Notes under the pieces: generated by a model
Database searches by the model: none
The model's input: the letters and a program-made list of their open reading frames with translations, nothing else
Told to the model about the DNA's origin: nothing
NCBI RefSeq assembly: GCF_947496875.1
Contig: NZ_CANMEH010000001.1
Coordinates: 124,001-188,000, forward strand
Length of the DNA stretch: 64,000 nt
Direction of reading: 5' to 3'
From: an uncultured Paracoccus sp.
GTDB taxonomy: Bacteria > Pseudomonadota > Alphaproteobacteria > Rhodobacterales > Rhodobacteraceae
Position numbers and translations under genes: made by a program
In this document: positions 18,769 through 27,141 of the stretch, one piece after another
How the letters are laid out: the number at the start of each line of letters is the position of its first letter
How positions within the stretch are numbered: position 1 is the first letter of the stretch

Positions 18769-18797
18769 AAGTTACGCCCCGGACGCCCGCATGTCAG
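18769..18797 (-). promoter_or_regulatory. Promoter candidate for the outer-membrane protein gene
   Basis: On the minus strand CTGACA (18797-18792) and TAACTT (18774-18769) are separated by 17 bp, and the -35 matches consensus at five of six positions. The implied start is about 24 nt before the ATG, leaving room for the GAGGGTG ribosome site. The -10 is weak. Confidence 0.4.
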
Positions 18798-18867
18798 CGG
18801 GGGCGGCGCGGTTTTGCCGCGGACTGTGGCCCGGTTAACACATAAGAAGATGTGAATGTATGACCGT

Positions 18868-19383
18868 TCAGGGTCTGATCACCACCGGGACGCCCTTGCC
18901 CACCATGGCAAAGATCTCTTCGATCTCCTCGTCGCCCACGGCGATGCAGCCGGCGGTCCAGTCGGGCTTGCGCACGGCGTTGCCGTAGGGGCCGCGACCG
19001 TGGATCATGATGTCGCTGCCGGCGCTGCGGCCGAAGGCCAGCGCCCGTTCGACGTCGGGGCTGTGCGGATAGGAGATGCCCAGCGACAGGTGGTACTGGC
19101 TGGCCGGATTGTGGCGATCGATGAAATAGACGCCCTCGGGCGTGCGGCCGTCGCCCTCGAACATCTTGGGGCCGACCGGCTGGTTGCCGAGATCGACCTG
19201 GTAGCCCTTGAGCACCTGGGTGCCGCTGAGCAGGTACATCCGGCGGTCGGACTTGTCGACGAAGATCTGGGTGACCGGCGGACCGGAATAGCTGCGGAAC
19301 TTGGACGCGGGTTCCGTTCCCCCACAGGCCGCCAGCGCGGCCAGCATCGTCACCGCCAGGGTGGCGCGCATCATACGAATCAT
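18868..19383 (-). CDS. L,D-transpeptidase (YkuD/YafK-like) lipoprotein
   Basis: A 171-residue protein. An N-terminal lipoprotein signal with lipobox LAAC (cysteine about residue 20) is followed by a YkuD-type catalytic domain: IFVDKSDRRMYLLSG at the start, MIHGRGPYGNA (conserved His) and WTAGCIAVGDEEIEEI carrying the catalytic cysteine. Classical enzymes have SHGC before this cysteine; here it is TAGC, as in the YafK branch, some of which hydrolyse rather than form peptidoglycan cross-links or Braun lipoprotein bonds. Periplasmic, lipid-anchored. It stands alone on the minus strand. Confidence 0.88.
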   Translation of the reverse strand: MIRMMRATLAVTMLAALAACGGTEPASKFRSYSGPPVTQIFVDKSDRRMYLLSGTQVLKGYQVDLGNQPVGPKMFEGDGRTPEGVYFIDRHNPASQYHLSLGISYPHSPDVERALAFGRSAGSDIMIHGRGPYGNAVRKPDWTAGCIAVGDEEIEEIFAMVGKGVPVVIRP

Positions 19384-19502
19384 CTCTGCCCCATCTGCCG
19401 CTGTTTCAGCGTGTCGTTTGACGGAAATCTACCATCCGGGGCGCGGTCCCGCCAGCGCCGAGATGCAGCCGGAGCCAGGGGCGATACGTCGAATGCCGCC
19501 GA

Positions 19503-20864
19503 TCAGCTGCGGCGGAACCCGGCGACAGTCTCGACATGGGCCGACCAGCGGAACTGGTCCACCACGTCGATCGTGGTCAGTTCATAGCCGCCCTGGACCA
19601 GCCGCCGCGCGTCGCGGGCGAAGGTGACCGGGTCGCAGCTGACCCAGGCCACCACCGGCACCCGGCTGTCGGCCAGCGCCGCGGCCTGGGCGGCGGCGCC
19701 GGCGCGCGGCGGGTCGATCACCACAGCGTCGAAGCGGGCCAGTTCGTCCGGCAGCAGGGGCCGGCGCGCGAGGTCGCGGGTTTCCGTGGTGACGCGGCGC
19801 AGCCCGGGGGCGGTGCGCCAGCCGGCGTCCAGCGCCGCCAGCGGTTCCGCGAGACCCTCAACCGCGTGCAGGTCGGCGGTTTCGGCCAGCGGCAGGGTGA
19901 AGGTGCCGATCCCGGCGTAGAGATCCGCGATCCGGGTGGCGCCGCCGACGATCCGGCGCACCGCCTGCAGCAACGCGGCCTCGCCCTCGGCCGTGGCCTG
20001 CAGGAAGGCGCCGGGCGGAGGCACCACCTGCGCGCGCCCCATCGGCAGCGCCGGCATGCGGCGGATCAGCGGCACGCCGCTCCAGTCCAGCCGCGCCCAG
20101 TCGGCGGCGTCCGCCAGCGCCGCCAGATCGGCCAGCAGCTCGGCGCTTGTGGGTTTGCCGCCGGTCACTGCCACGTCGAGACCTGCGGGGGTTTCGGTCA
20201 CCGTCAGCGCCAGTTCGCCCGACCGCGAGCCGCCGCGCAGCACGAGTTCGCGCAGGTTGGGCAGGGCGGCCAGGATCGCCGGACGGACAACCAGGCAGTC
20301 GGTGACATCCACGACCTGGTCGGAGGCGCGGGCGTGGAACCCGACCAGCGCGCCTCGTTTCGTGCGCCGCCCGGACAGCACCGCGCGCCGGCGCGAGCGG
20401 GGCGGCGAGGTGTGGATGCCGTTCACCTGCGCCGTGATCCCCTGCGCCGCCAGCGCCGCGGTAACCACGCCGGTTTTCCAGCTGGCCACGAAATCGTCGC
20501 GGGCGTGCATCAGTCGGCAGCCGCCGCAGGCGCGGTAATGCGGGCAGGGGGCCCGGACCCGGTCGGGCGAAGGGGCGACGATCCGCGGCGCCGCGATCAC
20601 GCCGGCGGCGGCGGTGCCCTCGATGTCTTCGCCGGGCAGGGTCATGGGGGCGAAGGCGCGGTCTGGCGGGTGGTCCGGTGCGCAGTCCGCGTCCGGTTGC
20701 GCCACCGCGACGCCATCGCCGCGGCGGTTCAGGCGGTCCACCCGCCAGCGGGTAAGCGAGCCGGTCGCAGTGGCAGCGACATGGGGTGAGGCGGGGGCCG
20801 GGACAGGCGCGTCCGCAGCCCCGCTCGCCCTCCCGATCGTCCTGCCGGCCGCCGGCGGGGTCAC
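19503..20864 (-). CDS. Class I SAM-dependent RNA (uracil-C5) methyltransferase, RlmD/TrmA type
   Basis: A 453-residue enzyme. The N-terminal TRAM-like region (VDRLNRRGDGVAV) precedes a 4Fe-4S motif, CPHYRACGGC plus a later cysteine. The SAM domain has IADLYAGIGTFTLPLA and FDAVVIDPPRAGA. The catalytic cysteine is in VAWVSCDPVTFARD. Such enzymes make m5U in 23S rRNA or tRNA; the exact position cannot be read from sequence. The start is a GTG overlapping the ABC transporter stop by four bases (GTGA), making it the last gene of the hslO run. The region before the TRAM domain is low-complexity. Confidence 0.88.
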   Translation of the reverse strand: MTPPAAGRTIGRASGAADAPVPAPASPHVAATATGSLTRWRVDRLNRRGDGVAVAQPDADCAPDHPPDRAFAPMTLPGEDIEGTAAAGVIAAPRIVAPSPDRVRAPCPHYRACGGCRLMHARDDFVASWKTGVVTAALAAQGITAQVNGIHTSPPRSRRRAVLSGRRTKRGALVGFHARASDQVVDVTDCLVVRPAILAALPNLRELVLRGGSRSGELALTVTETPAGLDVAVTGGKPTSAELLADLAALADAADWARLDWSGVPLIRRMPALPMGRAQVVPPPGAFLQATAEGEAALLQAVRRIVGGATRIADLYAGIGTFTLPLAETADLHAVEGLAEPLAALDAGWRTAPGLRRVTTETRDLARRPLLPDELARFDAVVIDPPRAGAAAQAAALADSRVPVVAWVSCDPVTFARDARRLVQGGYELTTIDVVDQFRWSAHVETVAGFRRS

Positions 20865-22732
20865 TCGGCCGCCTCTTGCCCGTCCCGGGCCTGCTGGTCG
20901 TCCTGTTCGTCGGTGGACAGGAACCCGCCCGACTGCCGGTTCCAGTAGCGGGCGTAGAGCCCGCCATGGGCCAGCAGCTGGGCATGGGTGCCCTGTTCGA
21001 CGATCCGGCCGTCATGCAGGACCACGATGCGGTCCATCTCGGCGATGGTGGACAGGCGGTGGGCGATCGCCAGCACCGTCTTGCCGCGCATGACGCGGGT
21101 CAGCGCCTCCTGGATCAGGGCCTCGACCTCGCTGTCGAGCGCGCTGGTCGCCTCGTCCAGCACCAGGATCGGCGCGTCCTTCAGAAAGGCGCGGGCCAGG
21201 GCGATGCGCTGGCGCTGGCCGCCCGACAGCTTGACCCCGCGTTCGCCCAGATGCGCGTCGTAGCCGGTGCGGCCGGTGGCATCGCGCAGCCCCAGGATGA
21301 AGTCGTGCGCCTCGGCGGCGCGGGCGGCGGCGACCAGTTCCACCTCGGTGGCGTCGGGGCGGCCGTAGAGGATGTTCTCGCGCGCCGAGCGGTTGAACAG
21401 GGCGGTGTCCTGGGTGACCATGCCGATGTTGCGGCGCAGGCTCTCCTGGGTGACGCCGCGCACGTCCTGCCCGTCGATGCGGACGGCGCCGCTTTCGACG
21501 TCGTAGAGCCGCAGCAGCAGCGCGACCAGCGTCGACTTGCCCGCCCCCGAGGCGCCGACGATGCCGATCCGTTCGCCGGGGGCGACCGACAGGGTCAGGT
21601 CGGCGATGCCGCCGGTCTCGCGGCCATAGGCGAACGCCACCCGGTCGAAGTCGAGCCGCCCGGCCACCCGGCCCAGCCCCACGGCGTCGGGGGCATCGGT
21701 CAGGTCATGGGCGACGGTCAGGGTGTGCATCCCGTCCTCGACCTCGCCGATCGAGCCCCAGATGCCCATAAGCGCCATGCTGACCCAGCCGGTCATCTGC
21801 GCCAGCCGCAGCGAGATCGCGCCGGACGCGGCGATGTCGCCGGGCGTGGCCTGGCCGCGCGCCCACATCAGCATCGCGCCGCCCACCAGCACCACCGGCA
21901 GCAGCCCGGCGACGACGGTCAGGGACAGGCGGAACCAGGTGTTCACCCGCCCGAAATCCAGCGCCCGGTCGCGGAACGTGCCCATCGCGCCCAGCGCGGC
22001 CTGATCCTCGTATTCGTCGCTGGCGAACAGCTTGACGGTCTTGATGTTGGTGATCGTATCGACGACCTGGCCGGTGATCATCGCCCGGGCGCTGGCCCGG
22101 GCCTTGGACCGGCGGCGGATGCGGGGCAGGAAATAGCGGATCAGCTGCAGATACATCGCCAGCCAGACCAGCAGCACGACCGCGCCCCACATTTCCACCG
22201 ACACCAGATAGATGGCGCTGCCCACCACCGCCGACAGCGCGAAGGTCGCGGTGTTGACCATCTCGCTGGCGACATCGGTGACGGCGCGGGCGGTCTGCAT
22301 CTGCTTCTGCGCGATGCGGCCGGCAAAGTCGTTGTCGAAGAAGGCGACGGCGTGGCCCATCGTCCAGCGGTGCAGCCGCGACAGCACCAGCGGCAGGATG
22401 TTGGGGGTGATGATCACGTTCGAGGTGGCGGTCGACACGCCGATGATCGCCGGCCGGATCACCACGAAGAACAGCACGAACAGGGTGATCAGCGGCCAGT
22501 TGTCGCCCAGCGTGCGCCCGTCGGCCGTCCCGGCGGCCAGATCGACGACCGCGCCCAGCAGCATCGCCGAGGCGACCTCGGCGGCCCCCGACAGGGCCGA
22601 GGTCACCCCGGCCACGCCCAAGCCCGGCCAGGCGCCGCGCAGGCACCAGCGAAAGAACGCCAGCAGCGTCGCCGGCGGCGGCCCGTCGGCGGGGCGGAAG
22701 GCGTCGATCATGCGGGACAGGCGCTCGTGCAT
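20861..22732 (-). CDS. ABC exporter, fused permease and ATPase
   Basis: A 623-residue half-transporter of the multidrug/lipid exporter class. Six predicted membrane helices span about residues 35-320 (for example LITLFVLFFVVIRPAIIGV). The nucleotide-binding domain has Walker A GASGAGKST near residue 395, Q-loop VTQDTALFN, signature LSGGQRQRIALARA near 502, Walker B ILVLDEATSALD and the switch histidine in IAHRLSTI. It would act as a homodimer in the inner membrane; the substrate is unknown. The ATG at 22732 overlaps the cca stop; an upstream in-frame extension lies inside cca. Confidence 0.93.
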   Translation of the reverse strand: MHERLSRMIDAFRPADGPPPATLLAFFRWCLRGAWPGLGVAGVTSALSGAAEVASAMLLGAVVDLAAGTADGRTLGDNWPLITLFVLFFVVIRPAIIGVSTATSNVIITPNILPLVLSRLHRWTMGHAVAFFDNDFAGRIAQKQMQTARAVTDVASEMVNTATFALSAVVGSAIYLVSVEMWGAVVLLVWLAMYLQLIRYFLPRIRRRSKARASARAMITGQVVDTITNIKTVKLFASDEYEDQAALGAMGTFRDRALDFGRVNTWFRLSLTVVAGLLPVVLVGGAMLMWARGQATPGDIAASGAISLRLAQMTGWVSMALMGIWGSIGEVEDGMHTLTVAHDLTDAPDAVGLGRVAGRLDFDRVAFAYGRETGGIADLTLSVAPGERIGIVGASGAGKSTLVALLLRLYDVESGAVRIDGQDVRGVTQESLRRNIGMVTQDTALFNRSARENILYGRPDATEVELVAAARAAEAHDFILGLRDATGRTGYDAHLGERGVKLSGGQRQRIALARAFLKDAPILVLDEATSALDSEVEALIQEALTRVMRGKTVLAIAHRLSTIAEMDRIVVLHDGRIVEQGTHAQLLAHGGLYARYWNRQSGGFLSTDEQDDQQARDGQEAAE

Positions 22733-23985
22733 CAGTCGGCCTTTCCGGTCAGCCGGGCGATGTCGATCAGCGCCGGCGCGGGCAGCAGGAATCCCGATTC
22801 GATCCACGCGGCCTCGGCCGCCCGCAGCCCGGCGCCGAGGGCGGGCCCCTGTAGGTCGCCGGTCAGATCGGCGGCCCGGATCGGCAGGACCTGCGCGGCG
22901 GCGTGCCGGATCCGGTCCGGCCAGCCCGGCGGCGGGGTGGTGCCGCGGCCGGCCCGCAGCAGCGCGATCCGGGCGGCGCGGGCGGCGCCCAGACGATAAG
23001 CGGCCTCGTCTAGCGGTCCGGTGAAGCCCAGTTCCGCCAGGGCCCGCGTCTCATCGCGCGACAGGCGCAGCGCGGCGGCCGGATCGGCCCCGCCCAGCGC
23101 CGCCAGCCGAACCCGCCAGTCGGGCGCGATACCGTCAGCGTCGGGGAAATCGGCCCGGCGCAGCTCTGCCGCGATCCCCGCCTCGGCGGCGACGAGGGCA
23201 GGCAGCGCCGCCGCGTCGGCGCCGGGCAGGATTCGGTCCAGCACGCCGCAGTCCGCCATCAGCCGCATGGCGTCGGTCGGGTCGGGGGCGGCCAGCAGCT
23301 TGCGCATCTCCGCGCCGATCCGTTCCCGCGAGATCCGGTCCAGCCCCCCTGCGTGGCGGGCGCAGGCGCCCAGCGCGTCCGGGTCGGCGGCGCCGGGGTG
23401 ACCATATTGCGCGTGAAAGCGGAAGAACCGCAGGATCCGCAGGTAGTCCTCGGTGATCCGCGCGTCGGCGTCGCCGACAAAGCGCAGCCGCCGTGCGGCC
23501 AGGTCCGGCAGCCCGCCCACCGGGTCGATGACCGTGCCGTCGGGGCGGGCGTAGAGCGCATTCATGGTGAAATCGCGGCGGTGAGCGTCCTCGGACAGGT
23601 CGTCCGAAAAGGCCACGACCGCATGCCGGCCGAAGGTCTCGACGTCGCGGCGCAAGGTCGTGACCTCGAACGGGCGGCCGTCGGCGATCACGGTGATGGT
23701 GCCGTGCTCGGCCCCGGTCGGCACCGCCTTGAGCCCGGCTGCCCGGGCCAGCGCGGTGGTCTGGTCGGGGCGGGCGTCGGTGGCGATGTCGATGTCGACC
23801 ACCGGCACGCCCAGCAGGGCGTTGCGCACCGCGCCGCCGACGATCAACGCCTGATGGCCGTCCAGCGCCGCCAGGACTCGGCGCAGCGCCGGGTCGGCGG
23901 TGATCGCGGCGGGCAGGCGCGCCGGCATCGCGCCGCCACCGTCCACGTCTTTGGCAGCGGCCGGGGGCGCGGCGGGGCCGGTCAT
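22732..23985 (-). CDS. cca: CCA tRNA nucleotidyltransferase
   Basis: A 417-residue class II nucleotidyltransferase that adds or repairs the 3' CCA of tRNA. Motifs are IVGGAVRNALLG (flexible GG loop), VDIDIATDARP (the two catalytic aspartates), RRDFTMNALYA and RFVGDADARITEDYLRILRFF. No HD domain is evident. A poly(A) polymerase of the same superfamily is a less likely alternative. The ATG at 23985 overlaps the NUDIX gene stop (ATGA), and the stop overlaps the ABC gene start, so translation is probably coupled on both sides. Confidence 0.93.
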   Translation of the reverse strand: MTGPAAPPAAAKDVDGGGAMPARLPAAITADPALRRVLAALDGHQALIVGGAVRNALLGVPVVDIDIATDARPDQTTALARAAGLKAVPTGAEHGTITVIADGRPFEVTTLRRDVETFGRHAVVAFSDDLSEDAHRRDFTMNALYARPDGTVIDPVGGLPDLAARRLRFVGDADARITEDYLRILRFFRFHAQYGHPGAADPDALGACARHAGGLDRISRERIGAEMRKLLAAPDPTDAMRLMADCGVLDRILPGADAAALPALVAAEAGIAAELRRADFPDADGIAPDWRVRLAALGGADPAAALRLSRDETRALAELGFTGPLDEAAYRLGAARAARIALLRAGRGTTPPPGWPDRIRHAAAQVLPIRAADLTGDLQGPALGAGLRAAEAAWIESGFLLPAPALIDIARLTGKAD

Positions 23986-24731
23986 GCCGACAGCCTCAGT
24001 GCCAGCGAATGCAGCACCCGGGCGGTCGCGCCCCAGATGTAATAGGGGCCCCACGGCGCGACCCGATAGGACCGCCAGTCGCCCCGCCAGCGCCGCCGTT
24101 CGAAGCGATAGCTGGCCGGGTCGGCGATATGGGCGAACGGCACCTCGAACACCTCGTCCACCTCGCCCAGTTCGGGGACGGGGGTGAAATCGCCGTGGAT
24201 CAGTCCGACCACCGGCACCATGCAGAAGCCGGTGACGGTCAGGTGGCCGGGCATGGTGCCCAGCACCTCGACCTGGGCCGGGGGCAGGCCCACCTCTTCA
24301 TGCGCCTCGCGCAGGGCGGCGGCGGTCTCGTCGGCGTCGCCGGGATCGACCTTGCCGCCGGGCAGGGCGATCTGGCCCGGATGGTGGCGCAGGCCGCTGG
24401 CCCGCTTGGTCAGGATCAGCCGGCCGTCGGTCCGGAATGCGGCAAGCACCCCCGCCGGCCGGGGCGCGGGATGCGGCACCGCCCCCCAGCTCGGGACCGG
24501 GGCATCCGCGGCACCGGCCCCCGTTGCCGCGCCGGTGGCGGCCGGGATCGCGTTGCCGTCGAAATCGGAACTGGGGCCGGTCAGCTCGGTGCGCAGGGCG
24601 GCCAGAAGCCGGGCCCGGATGTCGGCGGGCGCGCCCGCGTCGGGATGCGTTTGCGCGCGCCCACCCACGGCCGCAGGGGCGAGGCGCCCCGCAACCCGAT
24701 CATCGTCCCGGTTCCGGTGCCCCTCGGTCAT
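23982..24731 (-). CDS. NUDIX hydrolase, CoA pyrophosphatase type
   Basis: A 249-residue protein with a NUDIX domain in the C-terminal two thirds: GLRHHPGQIALPGGKVDPGD runs into EAAL-like helix residues and REAHEEVGL, giving the G-x5-E-x7-REVxEE-xGU box. The LPGG and HxPGQ context matches NudL/YeaB-type CoA pyrophosphatases, which split CoA into 4'-phosphopantetheine and 3',5'-ADP. The N-terminal 80 residues are low-complexity. The ATG is 13 bp beyond the hslO stop, and the 3' end overlaps cca by four bases. Confidence 0.9.
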   Translation of the reverse strand: MTEGHRNRDDDRVAGRLAPAAVGGRAQTHPDAGAPADIRARLLAALRTELTGPSSDFDGNAIPAATGAATGAGAADAPVPSWGAVPHPAPRPAGVLAAFRTDGRLILTKRASGLRHHPGQIALPGGKVDPGDADETAAALREAHEEVGLPPAQVEVLGTMPGHLTVTGFCMVPVVGLIHGDFTPVPELGEVDEVFEVPFAHIADPASYRFERRRWRGDWRSYRVAPWGPYYIWGATARVLHSLALRLSA

Positions 24732-24744
24732 GCGCCCGCCCTGG

Positions 24745-25767
24745 TCACTCGGCCACCTCGATCGGGTCGCCGTTCTCGTCGATCGTCGCCTCGAACCCCA
24801 GGCTGCGGGGGTCGAACTCGTAATGCGCGCCACAGAACTGGCAGTCGGCGGTGACCCGCCCATCGGCCGTGGTCATGTGGGCAATGTCCTTGGCCGAATA
24901 GATCGACAGCGTGCCGCGGACCCGGTCGGGGCTGCAGGAACAGCCGAACTCGACCCGCTGCGGGTCGAAGACGCGGGGCGTTTCCTCGTGGAACAGGCGC
25001 ACCAGCAGGTCGGTGGGGGCGACGGTCGGGCCGATCAGCTCCAGCGCGTCGACGGTGTCGAGCAGATGGTTGGCCCGGTTCCAGTCCTCGGATTCCCCGC
25101 CCTGCAGGATGTCGGCCGCCTCGATCAGCCCGCCCAAGCCGCTGCCGCCCGCGGCGGCAGGGTCCATCGGCTGACCGGGCAGGGTCTGCAGCATCACCCC
25201 GCCGGCGCGCCAGCGTTCCCTGTCGCCGGGCAGGACCGAGCGCGCCTGGGCCAGCGCAAAGCGGGTAGGCAGCTGTTCGGACTGCGCGAAATAGGTCTGC
25301 GCGCAGGCTGACAGCGACCCGCCGGAGAGCGGGGTGATCCCCTGGTAGGGGACGTTGCCGGGGCCTTGGTCGATCAGGATCGCGAAATACCCCTCGCCGA
25401 TCAGGCCGAACGGATCGGCGGTCGGGGCGTCGTGCAGGCGGTCGGCGTCGAAGCTGGCCCAGGCGCGCATCCGCGCCGGCCCGCCCTCTTCGGCGGGCGC
25501 AAAGAAATCGGCGGCGAGCGTCCGGACCGGCCCGTTGCCGCGCACCTGCAGCGACAGTTTCCAGCGCAGCTTGACGGTCGGCCCGATCAGGGCTGCCAGC
25601 AGCGCCAGTTCGGCGACCAGCGCGGCCACCGAGGCCGGGTAGTCGTGTCGCGACAGGATATGTTCCAGCACCCCGTCGAGCCGCGCGACCCGGCCGCGCA
25701 CGCCCGACCGGTCCAGCTGGAACGGCAGGACGGTGTCGTCCCAGACGATCTGGTTGATGTTGGTCAT
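24745..25767 (-). CDS. hslO: Redox-regulated chaperone Hsp33
   Basis: A 340-residue holdase activated by oxidation and heat. The N-terminal chaperone domain begins MTNINQIVWDDTVLPFQLD. The C-terminal redox switch has the four zinc cysteines as CSC and CQFC (FGCSCSPDR and DCQFCGAHYEF). The ATG follows CGAAAGG. It is the first gene of a tightly spaced minus-strand run through nudix, cca, the ABC exporter and the RNA methyltransferase. Upstream is a promoter resembling heat-shock sigma factor sites. Confidence 0.96.
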   Translation of the reverse strand: MTNINQIVWDDTVLPFQLDRSGVRGRVARLDGVLEHILSRHDYPASVAALVAELALLAALIGPTVKLRWKLSLQVRGNGPVRTLAADFFAPAEEGGPARMRAWASFDADRLHDAPTADPFGLIGEGYFAILIDQGPGNVPYQGITPLSGGSLSACAQTYFAQSEQLPTRFALAQARSVLPGDRERWRAGGVMLQTLPGQPMDPAAAGGSGLGGLIEAADILQGGESEDWNRANHLLDTVDALELIGPTVAPTDLLVRLFHEETPRVFDPQRVEFGCSCSPDRVRGTLSIYSAKDIAHMTTADGRVTADCQFCGAHYEFDPRSLGFEATIDENGDPIEVAE

Positions 25768-25784
25768 CGTTGCCTTTCGGAAAT

Positions 25785-25816
25785 CTGGCGCACCCGTGCG
25801 GGTGCGGTGTCGCCAG
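25785..25816 (-). promoter_or_regulatory. Stem-loop in the hslO leader
   Basis: Nested inverted repeats: outer CTGGCG (25785-25790) / CGCCAG (25811-25816), inner CGCACCCG (25789-25796) / CGGGTGCG (25799-25806) around a 2-nt centre. In hslO mRNA this would form a bulged GC-rich hairpin between the predicted start site and the ribosome site, without covering AAAGG. It may be a dimer-protein site or an RNA structural element. Confidence 0.5.
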
Positions 25817-25820
25817 ACTA

Positions 25821-25847
25821 TATATGGCCCCGATCGCCGATCCCAAG
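25821..25847 (-). promoter_or_regulatory. Heat-shock-like (RpoH) promoter candidate for hslO
   Basis: On the minus strand CTTGGG (25847-25842) is followed after 12 bp by GGCCATATA (25829-25821). This resembles the sigma32 pattern CTTGAA-N12-CCCCATNT with mismatches, and Hsp33 is a known heat-shock regulon member. A run of TATATA also makes it acceptable to sigma70. Confidence 0.4.
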
Positions 25848-25949
25848 GTCGCGGCCCTGCCGCCACGCCCCGACGTGCCGTCGCCGTCCGGAGATCCGGC
25901 CGCTTCGCGCGCGGTCGGGCGGCGCCGGGGCCGCCCGCGGGGGCTCCGC

Positions 25950-27053
25950 TCAGGCGGCGCGGTCCGCCGGAACGGCCGCCGCGCCGTGGCCCGGCCCGTC
26001 CACCCAGCCGGTCAGGTTTTCCGCGACCAGGTCGGTCAGCAGGGCGATATGGGCGTCGTCGTCGTTCAGGCAGGGCACGTAGGTGAAGTCCTTGCCGCCC
26101 GCATGTTCGAAGCTTTCGCGGATCTCGCCGTTGATCTCCTCCAGCGTCTCGATGCAGTCGGTGGCGAAGGCGGGCGAGATCACCGCGATGTCGGTGATGC
26201 CGCGGCGGGCCAGGTCGGCCACGTGCTCGACCGTGTAGGGGCGCAGCCATTCCTCCTTGCCGAACACCGACTGGAAGGTGGTGTCGATCGTCTCGGCGGG
26301 CCAGCCCAGCCGTTCGCGCAGCAGGCGCGTCGTCTTCTGGCACTGGCAGTGATAGGGGTCGCCCTGCATCAGGTAGCGCCTGGGCATCCCGTGATAGCTG
26401 CAGACCAGCTTTTGCGGGCGCCGGCCCTGCAGCGTGCGTTCGACCGACTGGGCCAGCGCGTCGATATAGTCGGGGCGTTCGAAATATTCCGCGACGGTGC
26501 GGACCGCGGGCTGGCGGAACTGCTTCATCAGCGCCCGGAACAGCTCGTCATTGGCGGTGCCCGTCGTTGCCCCGGCATATTGCGGATAGAGCGGCAGGAA
26601 CACGATCCGGTCGCAGCCGGCCTGCACCATCCGGGTCAGCACCGATTCCGTCGACGGGTTGCCGTAGCGCATGCAGAAATCGACCATCACCCGGTCGCCC
26701 CAGCGCTGCGCGCAGGACTGCGCCAGCTTGTCGACCTGCTGGCGGGTCAGGGTCATCAGCGGGCTTTCGTTCCGCTCGGTGTTCCAGATCGACCGGTAGT
26801 TCGCGCCTGAGGTGAACGGCCGCTTGGTCAGGATGATCGCCTGCAGCAGCGGCTGCCATTTCCAGCGCGGGATGTCGATGACCCGCCGGTCGGAAAGGAA
26901 CTGGTTCAGATAACGGCGCATCGACCAGTAATCATGCCCGTCCGGGGTGCCGAGATTGGCGACCAGCACGCCCACCTTGGGGGTCGGGATGGCGGGGTGA
27001 TCCGCGGGCGCGTGGCGCGGCTGGTAGAGATCGGCGGAGACGTCTTTGGGCAT
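25950..27053 (-). CDS. hemH: Ferrochelatase
   Basis: A 367-residue enzyme that inserts ferrous iron into protoporphyrin IX, the last step of protoheme synthesis. Family segments are GVLVANLGTPDGHDYWSMRR, FCMRYGNPST, FLPLYPQYAGATTGT, SYHGMPRRYLMQGD (catalytic histidine) and the acidic metal-path stretch CIETLEEINGEI. The start MPKDVSADLY is preceded by AGAGG; the in-frame extension upstream is a proline/arginine shadow. It is peripheral to the inner membrane. Confidence 0.97.
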   Translation of the reverse strand: MPKDVSADLYQPRHAPADHPAIPTPKVGVLVANLGTPDGHDYWSMRRYLNQFLSDRRVIDIPRWKWQPLLQAIILTKRPFTSGANYRSIWNTERNESPLMTLTRQQVDKLAQSCAQRWGDRVMVDFCMRYGNPSTESVLTRMVQAGCDRIVFLPLYPQYAGATTGTANDELFRALMKQFRQPAVRTVAEYFERPDYIDALAQSVERTLQGRRPQKLVCSYHGMPRRYLMQGDPYHCQCQKTTRLLRERLGWPAETIDTTFQSVFGKEEWLRPYTVEHVADLARRGITDIAVISPAFATDCIETLEEINGEIRESFEHAGGKDFTYVPCLNDDDAHIALLTDLVAENLTGWVDGPGHGAAAVPADRAA

Positions 27054-27141
27054 CGGTACCTCTGGCGGCGGCTGGGGGCGGACGGGACGGTGGGCAAAGG
27101 GTTGGGGTCGCAGGGTTGGCGGTGGCCGGGATGGCGGCGGG

